Positions 8,935-18,030 of a stretch of DNA of 51,293 bases are shown here, one piece after another. Position numbers and translations under genes: made by a program. Location of the stretch: NCBI GenBank assembly GCA_013042915.1, contig JABDPF010000014.1, positions 1-51,293 of the forward strand, given 5' to 3'. Each line of letters begins with the position of its first letter. Within the stretch, counting starts at the first letter, position 1. This DNA is from Lysobacterales bacterium (GTDB lineage Bacteria; Pseudomonadota; Gammaproteobacteria; Xanthomonadales; SZUA-36). The notes under the pieces are model-generated. The model was not told the origin of the DNA. It did not search any database and was given only the letters and a program-made list of their open reading frames with translations.

Positions 8935-11034
8935 TTAAAAGCCGATCTCCAGCCAGAGCCCCAGGTTTCTGCCGGCGGCATCGATACCCGAGCCGTGCTC
9001 GCGGTAACGCTTGTCGCCCAGGTTCTGCAATCGCAGTCCGGTGGAGATCGCGTCCGAGGCCTGCCAGCTCAAAAGGGCGTTCAGGGTGCCGAATCCGGCA
9101 GTTCCCCGCGGGTCGATGCGCGGATCGCGCAGGTCACGCGGGCTCAAGCGGTCTTGCGAGGACGCGAAATCCAGGTAGGGCTCGAAACGCCAGCCGTTGA
9201 TGAATTCCCAAATGAGGCCTAGCCGGCCGTTCAAGGGGGGCACGCGGTCGGCGGGAACGGTTGGGCCCTCGACGCCGCGTTCTTCTCCGCGCGTGTAGTT
9301 GAGCACGGCGTACACTTCAAAGGATTCGTTAGGGATGTAGCGCACGCCGCTCTCCAGGCCGTACAGCGTGGCTTCGTTGAGGTTGTCGCTGCGCACGACG
9401 AGGCGGCCTTCGGGTGTCACCTCACCCGTGAACCGGCTGCTGATCTTGTCACGGTAATCGGCGTACCAGGCGAACGCTTCCAGTTCCCAGCGCACACTCG
9501 ACCACTTCAGGCCGGCGTCGTAGCTCCAGACCGTTTCGGGCTCGAGGTTCGGATTGGGTACGTTGAAGCGGTTGCCGGGCCGTGATCCCAGAGTGCCCAG
9601 GTCGAAGATGTTCGGTGGGCGGAAGCCGCGGCCGACGTTCGCCATCAGTCGCAGGCCGGGGGAGAGTTCGAAGCCGAGATGCACGTCTCCGGTCAGGTCG
9701 GAGGGCGCTAGCTTCACGGCGTTCACCTCGGCAGAGGCCGGCAGGCGGATGTCGAAGGTGCTGTAGCGCAGGCCGGCGTCCAGGCTCAGGCGGTTCCACT
9801 GCCAGCGGTTGGAGGCGTAGGCAGCCAGGCTGTCCATGCTCGAGCCGTCGGGAAAGCGCCCGCGGGCTGCGCGGCTTTCCCCGGTAGTGCCATCGGTGCG
9901 TTGGCGGGAACTGCGTACCTCGTCGGTGTAATATTCGAACCCCCAGACCAGTTCGTTGCCGACATCACCCCAGGGAGTATTGAACTGCACCGTCAGGCCG
10001 TCGAGTGTGCTGTCGGCTGCCTCGTCGGTGATGACGGGCTCGCCAAAGTCCTGGGTCCTCCGGTCGTCGGTGATGACCTGCCGGGCCAGGTGTGCTTCGA
10101 AGCGGCTGAACCAGCGGGTGTTGCCGTCCAGGCGGTAGCGGGCATGCAGGAACTCGCGGCGGTTGGGCTCGAACCAGTATTGCTCGGAGCTCGGTTGTTC
10201 CTGCCCGAAACCGGGCACCAGTTCGTCGACCCTGGGGCTTTTGGGCTGTTCCAGGAACTGCACCGACAGCATCAGCTCGGCGCGTTCACCGAAGGCTTGC
10301 CGCCATTTCAAATCGGCCGCTCGAACGTCGTATCCACTGGGCCGCACGGTGTTGCCGCCACCGGTTGACCTGTTGCCGTGGTCCTGCCAGGTGACGCCCC
10401 CTGAAATCGTAGTGTCCTCGTGTCCGGCGGCGCCCTCTGCGCGAGCCACCAGGCTGGAGTCGACGCTGTTGTAGCTGCCGTACAGTCGGCCCTGACCCCG
10501 CCATGAGTCACCACTTAGCTGCGGCTCCCGGCTCAAAATCTGAACGACGCCGCCCATCGCGTCCGCGCCGTACAGCGAGGGCGCCGAGCCCCGCACGACC
10601 TCCACGCGACCCGTGGCGTAGGCATCGACCAGGCCCAGGTACTGGTTGGGTGCATTGCGGAAGAAGGCGTTGTTGAGCCGCATGCCGTCCACCAGGTGCA
10701 GGACCTGCGACCCCTTAAGGCCGCGAATGATCGGGATGCCCTGTCCGGGCGTCGTCTGCTGGAAGAACGCGCCGGGCACCCCGCGCATCATCTCCGCCAG
10801 CATCTCCGGCGCCAGCCGTTTGATGTCGTCCGAGCCGATCACGGCTACGGCTTCGGCCACCTCCAGAAGGGTCTCTTCCTTGCGCGTGGCGGTGACGATC
10901 ACCGATTCCATGGGTCGTTCCAGTTCCTCCCCGTCTTCCCCGCTCGCCTGGCTGGAGGCGAGCGAAACCGGGGCTGCGAACAAGAGGAGGAGCGGGGCGA
11001 GCAATCGCCCCACCCTGGTAAAACCCATGGCCAT
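8935..11034 (-). CDS. TonB-dependent outer-membrane receptor
   Basis: 699 residues: a signal peptide (to about residue 27), a TonB box-like segment MESVIVTATRKEE, a plug domain (about 45-165, with PIIRGLKGSQVLHLVDG and VEVVRGSAPSLYGADAMGG) and a 22-stranded barrel finishing with GLWLEIGF, whose terminal aromatic is required for barrel assembly. The plug and barrel are complete. The family transports siderophores, haem, vitamin B12 or oligosaccharides; no ligand-specific feature is visible, though the shape resembles haemoglobin/catecholate-type receptors. It begins only three bases after the stop of the upstream VPS10-repeat gene, so the two are translationally coupled and probably work on the same external substrate. 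Confidence 0.9.
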   Translation of the reverse strand: MAMGFTRVGRLLAPLLLLFAAPVSLASSQASGEDGEELERPMESVIVTATRKEETLLEVAEAVAVIGSDDIKRLAPEMLAEMMRGVPGAFFQQTTPGQGIPIIRGLKGSQVLHLVDGMRLNNAFFRNAPNQYLGLVDAYATGRVEVVRGSAPSLYGADAMGGVVQILSREPQLSGDSWRGQGRLYGSYNSVDSSLVARAEGAAGHEDTTISGGVTWQDHGNRSTGGGNTVRPSGYDVRAADLKWRQAFGERAELMLSVQFLEQPKSPRVDELVPGFGQEQPSSEQYWFEPNRREFLHARYRLDGNTRWFSRFEAHLARQVITDDRRTQDFGEPVITDEAADSTLDGLTVQFNTPWGDVGNELVWGFEYYTDEVRSSRQRTDGTTGESRAARGRFPDGSSMDSLAAYASNRWQWNRLSLDAGLRYSTFDIRLPASAEVNAVKLAPSDLTGDVHLGFELSPGLRLMANVGRGFRPPNIFDLGTLGSRPGNRFNVPNPNLEPETVWSYDAGLKWSSVRWELEAFAWYADYRDKISSRFTGEVTPEGRLVVRSDNLNEATLYGLESGVRYIPNESFEVYAVLNYTRGEERGVEGPTVPADRVPPLNGRLGLIWEFINGWRFEPYLDFASSQDRLSPRDLRDPRIDPRGTAGFGTLNALLSWQASDAISTGLRLQNLGDKRYREHGSGIDAAGRNLGLWLEIGF

Positions 11035-11037
11035 GCC

Positions 11038-14000
11038 TCAGTTCCCTGCGGGCACGCCCCGTCCGGGCGTCCACGGAACCTCGTGGGTGTCCAACTGGTC
11101 TCGAAGCGCCGGCAGGTCATTGTCGATGACTTTATCCAGGCGCGATGCGACGTCTGCGAACTGCGCCTCGGCGATTCTCAGGGATTCGAGGTGCATGGAT
11201 GTCGGACCGTAAGTCGAGCGGTAGGTGCCCCGCAGTGCTGCCGAGATGCGGTTGTCGATCGAGACCGGGCCCGGATCGCTGTAGAGGTTACGACGCTCGT
11301 TGCCGGACACCAGGTCTTTCAGCGTCTTGAGTTCGCGCTCCAGCCGATGGGCCTCGGTGCGTATCGGCAGCGGGGCCGCAGACCGAAGCAGCGCTGACTT
11401 GATGGCAGCGACTTCCGTCAACGAGGCTCCAATGGCCGCCGTGGCGCCCCGTACCCGGCGCCTGACGTCGTCGAGCCGCATGTTGAAGTCAACGACCTGT
11501 TGCGGCGACGCGCCCTGCAGGCCGCGCTCGAAGACCGGTTCTACATCGAACGGACGAGGCTCGCCGAGCGGCGTCACCACGCCGTCGATGCGCTTGGCCA
11601 TCGTCACCGTGTACTTGCCGGGCTCAGCCAGGGGGCCGGGGAAATTGATGTATCCGGGCTCGTCCTTGACGGGTTTCCACGGACCGGTTTCGGGATAGCG
11701 CAGGTCCCAGGAAACGCGGTGCATGCCGGCATGGGCCGGACCCTCGATGCGCCGCACGACGTCTCCTTCGCCATTCCGTACGGTCAGTAGGATGGCCGGC
11801 GCTTCTTCCAGCTCCTCGGCACGCAGCTTGTCCCACCCCGGATAGGGGGTGTCTTCGCCGTCGGCCGCTTGTTCTTTTTCGGCCGCCTGGCGCTGCGCCT
11901 CGATGGACTTGAAACCGTCTTTCAGGAAATAGGTGAAGACGGCGCCGAAGGGCGGGTTGGGTGCGGTGAAGAAGGCATCGCCCTGGCTGGCCTTGCCATT
12001 TTCTTTCCAATCGCCCATCGGCTGGCGCGGCACGTACCAGGGGGCCTTGCGAACCGCGAACAGGTGACTGTCGCGCTGCAGCGCCTCGGCGCTGACCTCG
12101 CGCAGCGGGCTGTAGTCGTCCAGTATCCAGAAACTGCGGCCGAAGGTAGCGCCCACCAGGTCGTTTTCGCGCTGCTGGATTTCGAGATCACGAAACGCGA
12201 TGGTTGGCGCGTTGCCCTCCAGCTTGATCCATTTCTCTCCACCGTCGATCGCGAAAAACACGCCGAACTCGGTGCCGGCGAACAGCAGTTCGGGCTTGAC
12301 GTGGTCCTGCACGAGGCGCCAAACGATGTGGCGCTCGGGCAGGCCGTTCGAGATGCGCACCCAGGTACCGCCGCGGTTGGTGCTCTTGTAGATGTACGGT
12401 GAGAAATCACCGGACTTGTGGTCGTCCACCACCACAAACACCGTGTCGGCATCGTGCAGGTCGGCCTTGATGTCGTTCACGAAGTAGTCGTCGGCCACGC
12501 CGGGCAGGCGTTCGATCGCCCGCCAGTTTTCTCCGCCGTTGCTGCTGACGTGGATACGGCCATCGTCGGTGCCGGCGTACAGCAGGCCCTCCACGACGGG
12601 TGACTCGGCAATGGAGGTGATGGTGCCGTACTCGGACATCGCCATCAGGTCCCAGGCGGAATCAATGCTCCACACCCGGCCCATCATGTCCATTTCCAGC
12701 CGGTCGCGAGCGTGGGACAGATCGCCGCTGACCGGAGTCCAGCTGTCGCCGCGGTCATCGGATCGCCACAGGCGCTGGCTGGCAAAGTACAGTCTTTTCG
12801 GATCGTGCGGGCTGATCAGGATGGGTGAGTCCCAGTTCCAGCGGTCGCTTTGTTCGCCCTCGGCCGGTTGCGGCTTGATGTAGAGATACTCGCCGGTCTT
12901 TCGGTCGTACCGCACCAGGTTTCCTTTCTGCCACTCGGAATAGACGATGTCCGGATTGGTCGGGTCCACCGCCTGGTCGTGGCCGTCGCCGGACAGCGTG
13001 ACGAACCAGTCGCTGTTTCGGATGCCGTTGGTGTTGCGCGTGCGGGACGGCCCACCCTGGCTGTTGTTGTCCTGGGTCCCGCCGTACAGGTTGTAGAACG
13101 GCTCGTCGTAATCCACCGCGACCTTGTAGAACTGGGTGACCGGCAGGTTGGCAACAAATCGATAGGATTCTCCCTCGTCGAACGACTCGTACAGTCCGCC
13201 GTCGGTTCCGAACAGCAGGTAGTCCGGGTCGTCCGGGTCAAAGATCAGCGCGTGGTGATCGCCGTGCTTGTTACCGTGTGCCTGGGGCTCGAAGGTTTTG
13301 CCGCCGTCGTCGGTGATATGCAGGGTGGCGTCCATCTGGTAGACGAGGTCGACGTCGTGCGGGCTGGCGAAAATCTCCTGGTAGTAGTGCGGACCGGTGC
13401 CGCCAGACAGGTAATCGCTGCGCTTCTCCCAGCTGCGCCCGCCGTCCAGGGAACGCCAGAAACCACCTGTCCGGGCCCCCAGCTCGATCGTGGCGTAAAC
13501 CACATCCGGGTTGACCGGGGAGATCGCGAGCCCGATTTTGCCCTTGTCTTCATCCGGAATCCCGTTGGTCAGCTCGACCCAGCTCAGGCCGCCGTCGATC
13601 GATTTGAAAATGCCCGACTCGGGCCCGCCGTTCATCAGCGCTGCGACGGTGCGAAGCCGCTGGTGTTTGACCGCGAACACGACGTCCGGATTTCGCGGAT
13701 CGAGGTGCACCTCGTTAACGCCGGTGTACTCGCCGCCCGAGAGGATGTTGGTCCAGGACCGGCCGCCGTCCGTGCTCTTGAACAGGCCGCGCTCTCCGCC
13801 GCCGGCCCACAGAGGTCCCTGGGCCGCCACGTAGATCACGTTGGAATCGCGGGGGTCAATGCGGATCATGCCGATGTGCTCGGAGTTTTCCAGGCCCATG
13901 TTTTGCCAGGTTTGGCCGCCGTCCAGGCTGCGATACACGCCGTCGCCGTAGCCGACGTGTCGGCCGCTGACGTTCTCACCCGTGCCGATCCAGACCACGT

Positions 14001-14328
14001 CGGAATCGTTCGGGTCCAGCGTGACGCAACCGATGGAGTACGAGCCCTGGCCGTCGAAAAGCGACGTCCAGGTCGTGCCGCGGTTGACGGTCTTCCAGAC
14101 GCCGCCGCTGCCGACCGCAACGTACCAGGTGCTGCGACGATCGGGATTCACCGCAATGTCGGCGATGCGCCCGGACATCAGCGCGGGGCCGATTCCTCGC
14201 CACTGCAGCCCCGCGAAGGTTTCTGCGTTCATCCCGGTCGTGATGTCTTCATCGGCCCGGCTATTCACCGGTGCCATGACGAGGAAGAGGATGCATCCCA
14301 GAGCGAAAAGCCGCGGGCATGTTTTCAT
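11038..14328 (-). CDS. Secreted VPS10/BNR-repeat beta-propeller protein
   Basis: With the start at 14328 the product has 1096 residues, a clear signal peptide (ending near NSRA) and a GGAG ribosome-binding site; a longer reading from 14529 would add 67 residues lacking any signal and overlap deoC. Residues about 30-780 hold repeated Asp-box/BNR motifs such as YRSLDGGQTW, FKSTDGGRSW, FKSIDGGLSW and WRSLDGGRSW, the pattern of sortilin/VPS10-type ten-bladed propellers. A C-terminal region (about 800-1090) has a beta-sandwich part and a helical part. Such proteins are common in marine proteobacteria and Bacteroidetes and are variously called glycosyl hydrolase or VPS10 proteins; enzymatic activity is unproven. 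Coupling to the TonB receptor suggests a ligand-binding or degrading partner outside the cell. Confidence 0.8.
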   Translation of the reverse strand: MKTCPRLFALGCILFLVMAPVNSRADEDITTGMNAETFAGLQWRGIGPALMSGRIADIAVNPDRRSTWYVAVGSGGVWKTVNRGTTWTSLFDGQGSYSIGCVTLDPNDSDVVWIGTGENVSGRHVGYGDGVYRSLDGGQTWQNMGLENSEHIGMIRIDPRDSNVIYVAAQGPLWAGGGERGLFKSTDGGRSWTNILSGGEYTGVNEVHLDPRNPDVVFAVKHQRLRTVAALMNGGPESGIFKSIDGGLSWVELTNGIPDEDKGKIGLAISPVNPDVVYATIELGARTGGFWRSLDGGRSWEKRSDYLSGGTGPHYYQEIFASPHDVDLVYQMDATLHITDDGGKTFEPQAHGNKHGDHHALIFDPDDPDYLLFGTDGGLYESFDEGESYRFVANLPVTQFYKVAVDYDEPFYNLYGGTQDNNSQGGPSRTRNTNGIRNSDWFVTLSGDGHDQAVDPTNPDIVYSEWQKGNLVRYDRKTGEYLYIKPQPAEGEQSDRWNWDSPILISPHDPKRLYFASQRLWRSDDRGDSWTPVSGDLSHARDRLEMDMMGRVWSIDSAWDLMAMSEYGTITSIAESPVVEGLLYAGTDDGRIHVSSNGGENWRAIERLPGVADDYFVNDIKADLHDADTVFVVVDDHKSGDFSPYIYKSTNRGGTWVRISNGLPERHIVWRLVQDHVKPELLFAGTEFGVFFAIDGGEKWIKLEGNAPTIAFRDLEIQQRENDLVGATFGRSFWILDDYSPLREVSAEALQRDSHLFAVRKAPWYVPRQPMGDWKENGKASQGDAFFTAPNPPFGAVFTYFLKDGFKSIEAQRQAAEKEQAADGEDTPYPGWDKLRAEELEEAPAILLTVRNGEGDVVRRIEGPAHAGMHRVSWDLRYPETGPWKPVKDEPGYINFPGPLAEPGKYTVTMAKRIDGVVTPLGEPRPFDVEPVFERGLQGASPQQVVDFNMRLDDVRRRVRGATAAIGASLTEVAAIKSALLRSAAPLPIRTEAHRLERELKTLKDLVSGNERRNLYSDPGPVSIDNRISAALRGTYRSTYGPTSMHLESLRIAEAQFADVASRLDKVIDNDLPALRDQLDTHEVPWTPGRGVPAGN

Positions 14329-14510
14329 GAGTGTCTCCGGTGTTTGATTGGCCGAGCATTGCATGAAATCCGCCGTTAACTGCGGAATTTCGACGCGCGG
14401 ATTATGCCACACATTGCATTGCGCTTTCCTTATCGCCCCGGAAGCCTGCAATGCCCCGGCAAAGCGTTTTATACTGACGGCCGGCTTTGTGAAGCAGGAA
14501 TCCCCTGGAC

Positions 14511-15512
14511 ATGGCGGGCAAACCTTCATCGAACGTCACCGAACTGAACTCCGGCCACGGACACGCCGGGCGCAATCCTGGCCTGCCTTTCGAAGCAGAG
14601 CTTTTCGGCAGCCTGCGCATCAACCGCAGCGCCGTGGAGCGGCGTGCCGCGACCCTGGGCACGCGCCGGTCGGTCAAGAAAAACCACCAGGCGGCCTGGT
14701 TGCTGCGAGCCATCAGCCTGATCGATCTGACGACCCTGGCCGGGGACGACACGCCCGGAAAGGTTCGACGGCTGTGCCAGAAGGCCCGGCGCCCGGTTCG
14801 CCCGGATGTCCTGGCTGCGCTGGGAATGAGCCACGCGGGCCTGACCACGGCGGCGGTGTGCGTCTATCACAACCAGATCCAGGTGGCGGTCAAGGCCCTG
14901 GAGGGTAGCGGCATTCCGGTGGCCGCGGTATCCACGGGGTTCCCCGCCGGGCAGATACCGTTGGAGCTGAAGCTTGCCCAGGTGCGCGCGTCGGTTGCGG
15001 CGGGCGCCTCGGAAATCGATATCGTCATCAGCCGCGCGCACGTGCTGACCGGCAACTGGCGGGCGCTCTACGACGAAATCGCGGCTTACCGAGAGGCCTG
15101 CGGCGATGCGCACTTGAAAACCATCCTCGCCACGGGTGAGTTGGGAACCCTCACCCAGGTCGCGAAGGCCAGCTGGGTGTGCATGATGGGAGGGGCGGAT
15201 TTCATCAAAACCAGTACCGGCAAGGAATCGGTCAATGCGACCTTGCCGGTTTCCCTGGTGATGGTGCGAGCCATCCGTGACTACCTGGAACTGACCGGGC
15301 ACGCGGTGGGGTACAAGCCGGCGGGAGGTATCTCGAAGGCGAAGGAAGCCCTTACTTACCTGTCCTTGATGAAGGAAGAACTCGATTCACGCTGGCTGCG
15401 GCCGCAGCTGTTCCGCTTCGGCGCCAGCAGCCTGCTGGGCGATATCGAGCGCCAGTTGGAACACCACGTCAGCGGAAGCTATTCCGCCAGTCACCGACAC
15501 CCGATGGGCTGA
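14511..15512 (+). CDS. deoC: Deoxyribose-phosphate aldolase
   Basis: Cleaves 2-deoxy-D-ribose 5-phosphate into glyceraldehyde 3-phosphate and acetaldehyde in the cytoplasm. The class I aldolase residues are present: Asp170 in SEIDIVISRAH, the Schiff-base Lys233 in FIKTSTGKESVNAT and the assisting Lys269 in YKPAGGISKA. At 333 residues it is the long form, with an N-terminal extension of about 65 residues relative to the E. coli enzyme. The ALDH16-type gene starts 16 bases downstream, consistent with immediate oxidation of the acetaldehyde. It is divergent from the VPS10 gene; a TATACT at 14470-14475 may be its -10 element, but no good -35 is visible. No other deo genes are nearby. Confidence 0.93.
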   Translation: MAGKPSSNVTELNSGHGHAGRNPGLPFEAELFGSLRINRSAVERRAATLGTRRSVKKNHQAAWLLRAISLIDLTTLAGDDTPGKVRRLCQKARRPVRPDVLAALGMSHAGLTTAAVCVYHNQIQVAVKALEGSGIPVAAVSTGFPAGQIPLELKLAQVRASVAAGASEIDIVISRAHVLTGNWRALYDEIAAYREACGDAHLKTILATGELGTLTQVAKASWVCMMGGADFIKTSTGKESVNATLPVSLVMVRAIRDYLELTGHAVGYKPAGGISKAKEALTYLSLMKEELDSRWLRPQLFRFGASSLLGDIERQLEHHVSGSYSASHRHPMG

Positions 15513-15528
15513 AAGGAAAGGAAACCAG

Positions 15529-17919
15529 ATGGAAGTCAGAGACCTGTTCGAATCAATGGACTATGGATCGGCCCCCGAATCCCCGGACCGCGCCCGCCAA
15601 TGGCTGGACAAGCGCAAGGGCATACTGGATCACTTCATCGGCGGTCGGTGGGTGACGCCGGCGGGCGGCGAGTACTTCCCCACGCATAACCCGGCCAGCG
15701 GCGAACTGCTGGCCACGGTGGCCGACGGCAACGAGGCCGACGTGAACCGCGCGGTGGCCGCCGCAGCCGACGCGCTGGAAGGCTGGGTGGCGATCGGGGG
15801 ACACGGCCGCGCCCGCTACCTCTACGCCTTGGCGCGGCACATCCAGAAGCATGCCCGCCTGTTTTCCGTGCTCGAAAGCCTCGATAACGGCAAACCGATC
15901 CGCGAGTCCAGGGATGTCGATATCCCGCTGGTGGCCCGTCATTTCTATCACCACGCAGGCTGGGCGCAGGTTATGCGCGAAAGGCTGTCCTCGTATCGGC
16001 CGATCGGTGTTGTCGGGCAGATCATTCCCTGGAATTTCCCGCTGCTGATGCTGGCCTGGAAGGTAGCGCCTGCGCTGGCGATGGGTAACACCGTGGTGCT
16101 GAAACCAGCGGAGTACACGCCGACCACCGCCGTGCTGTTCGCGGAATTGTGCGAGGAAATCGGCCTGCCGCGCGGCGTGTTCAACGTGGTCCTGGGCGAC
16201 CACAAGGCGGGAGAGGCGCTGGTTCAACACCAGGAAGTGGGCAAGGTGGCGTTCACCGGGTCGACCGAGGTGGGCCGAATACTGCGGCGCGCCACGGCGG
16301 GCACCGGCAAGAAACTGACGCTGGAACTGGGCGGTAAATCGCCGTTTGTCGTATTTGACGACACCGATATCGACAGTGCGGTCGAAGGCCTGGTGGACGC
16401 TATCTGGTTCAACCAGGGGCAGGTCTGTTGTGCGGGATCGCGCCTGCTGGTCCAGGAATCGGTGGCCGAACGGTTGCACGAGAAAATCCGGAGAAGAATG
16501 GAACGGCTGGTGCTGGGTGATCCGCTGGACAAGAGCATCGACATCGGTTCGCTGGTAGACCCAACCCAACTGGAGCGCGTCAGGTCGCTGGTGGAAACCG
16601 GGGTCGAAGAGGGCGGCGAACTATGGCAACCGGACTGCAAGGTGCCGCGGGGCGGCAGTTATTATCCACCCACCCTGATCACGGAGGTCGCTCCCTCGGC
16701 GACGCTTGCCCAGGAAGAGATTTTCGGCCCGGTATTGGTCTCCTCGACATTCCGAACCCCGGCGGAGGCGGTCGCCTTGGCCAACAACAGCCGATACGGG
16801 CTGGCGGCCAGCGTGTGGACGGAAAACATCAACCTGGCCCTGGACGTGGCCCCAAAGCTGAAGGCCGGCACGGTTTGGATCAACTGCACCAACCAGTTCG
16901 ACGCCGCGTCCGGTTTTGGTGGATATCGCGAATCCGGTTTCGGCCGCGAGGGCGGTATCGAAGGAATCTACGAGTACGTCAAGCCGTTCTGGGAATCCCG
17001 CCTGAGCAAGGAGCCGGTGCAGCAATTGCCGCGCTTCGTGCCGGCCGAGGACAATTCCGATCCCGGCGGGCCGTCGATCGACCGCACCCCCAAGCTGTAC
17101 ATCGGCGGCAAGCAGTGCCGGCCCGACGGGGGCTACAGCAACGCGGCCTACGACGCGCACGGCGAGGTGATCGCCGAAGTGCCTGCCGGCAATCGCAAGG
17201 ACATCCGCAACGCGGTCGAGGCCGCGCGCAAGGCCGAGGGCTGGAGCAGTATGACGGCGCACGGTCGGGCCCAGATTCTGTACTTCCTGGCAGAGAACCT
17301 GAGTGCCCGCACCGACGAGTTCGTGGGCCGTATCGTGTCGCTCAGCGGCAAGGCCGATGACGCCGCACGGACCGAGTTCGAGCTGTGCATTCAGCGCATC
17401 TGGCACTACGCGGCCATGGCGGACAAATACGACTCCTACGTGCACGCAACACCGTTCCGCAACGTCACCCTGGCGATGAAGGAACCCCTCGGTGTGATCG
17501 GCATCGTGGCCCCCGAAGAAGCCGGGTTGCTCGGCTTCGTATCCACCGCGATGCCGGCGTTGGCTATGGGTAACCGCGTCGTGGTGGTGCCGTCGCAGCA
17601 CTACGCCCTGCTGGCCACCGATTTCTACCAGGTGCTGGACACCTCGGACGTGCCGGGCGGCGTGATCAACATTGTCACCGGTGACCAGGACGTGCTGGCC
17701 GACACCTTGGCCCGTCACCTGGACATCGAGGGTTTATGGTACTGGGGTAGCCGTTCGGGCAGCAGGATGATCGAGGAGGCAGCGGCCGAGTCGATGAAAC
17801 GCACCTGGGTAAATTACGGCCTGCACCATGACTGGTTCGACGCCGAGCAGGGACAGGGAGAGTCGTTCTTGCGGCGCGCCGTGGAAATCAAGAATATCTG
17901 GATTCCCTACGGCGAGTGA
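15529..17919 (+). CDS. Two-domain aldehyde dehydrogenase, ALDH16-type
   Basis: 796 residues made of two ALDH units. The first (about 30-505) is complete and should be active: IIPWNF with Asn169, Lys192 in VLKPAE, FTGSTEVG for NAD binding, Glu266 in LELGGK and catalytic Cys300 in NQGQVCCAGSR. The second (about 525-796) has recognisable Rossmann and ALDH landmarks (LYIGGKQ, EPLGVIGIVAPEEAG, ALAMGNRVVVVPSQ) but lacks a catalytic Cys and Glu and is shortened at the end. An active N-terminal and degenerate C-terminal ALDH domain in one chain of this size is the ALDH16 architecture known from bacteria and animals. Being 16 bases behind deoC, it most likely oxidises acetaldehyde to acetate, though ALDH16 enzymes accept several aldehydes. 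Confidence 0.88.
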   Translation: MEVRDLFESMDYGSAPESPDRARQWLDKRKGILDHFIGGRWVTPAGGEYFPTHNPASGELLATVADGNEADVNRAVAAAADALEGWVAIGGHGRARYLYALARHIQKHARLFSVLESLDNGKPIRESRDVDIPLVARHFYHHAGWAQVMRERLSSYRPIGVVGQIIPWNFPLLMLAWKVAPALAMGNTVVLKPAEYTPTTAVLFAELCEEIGLPRGVFNVVLGDHKAGEALVQHQEVGKVAFTGSTEVGRILRRATAGTGKKLTLELGGKSPFVVFDDTDIDSAVEGLVDAIWFNQGQVCCAGSRLLVQESVAERLHEKIRRRMERLVLGDPLDKSIDIGSLVDPTQLERVRSLVETGVEEGGELWQPDCKVPRGGSYYPPTLITEVAPSATLAQEEIFGPVLVSSTFRTPAEAVALANNSRYGLAASVWTENINLALDVAPKLKAGTVWINCTNQFDAASGFGGYRESGFGREGGIEGIYEYVKPFWESRLSKEPVQQLPRFVPAEDNSDPGGPSIDRTPKLYIGGKQCRPDGGYSNAAYDAHGEVIAEVPAGNRKDIRNAVEAARKAEGWSSMTAHGRAQILYFLAENLSARTDEFVGRIVSLSGKADDAARTEFELCIQRIWHYAAMADKYDSYVHATPFRNVTLAMKEPLGVIGIVAPEEAGLLGFVSTAMPALAMGNRVVVVPSQHYALLATDFYQVLDTSDVPGGVINIVTGDQDVLADTLARHLDIEGLWYWGSRSGSRMIEEAAAESMKRTWVNYGLHHDWFDAEQGQGESFLRRAVEIKNIWIPYGE

Positions 17920-17942
17920 GGTTAGGAGTCTCGCTTCCCTTC

Positions 17943-18030
17943 TTTCGCCGCGCGGCGGCGAAAACCGGCTGCGCTCGACGGCGTTGTCTGAGCGGATTAT
18001 CTGACCCCGTTTAGCCCGGCTTCCGGCTTT
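17943..18030 (+). terminator. Intergenic hairpins between ALDH and DUF748 genes (candidate terminator)
   Basis: TTTCGCCGC (17943-17951) pairs with GCGGCGAAA (17955-17963) around a 3-base loop, 23 bases after the ALDH stop. A second smaller stem, AGCC(C)GG/CCGGCT, lies at about 18013-18027 and is followed by TTTTA on the plus strand. Together they could stop transcription of the deoC operon; the second is the better intrinsic-terminator match, but its stem is short and bulged. Confidence 0.35.

Noticed and set aside
8922-8945. Palindrome CGGCTTTAAAAGCCG at the end of the TonB receptor gene as a terminator
   Set aside because: The stem leaves a one- to three-base loop and overlaps the stop codon with no T-run after it on the minus strand.
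12850-14379. A 509-codon plus-strand frame opposite the VPS10 gene
   Set aside because: It is a shadow of BNR repeats; its composition mirrors the repeats and no start signal or family is seen.
14329-14529. N-terminal extension of the VPS10-repeat protein to 14529
   Set aside because: The extra 67 residues lack a signal peptide and overlap deoC, whereas ATG 14328 has a ribosome-binding site and a proper signal peptide.
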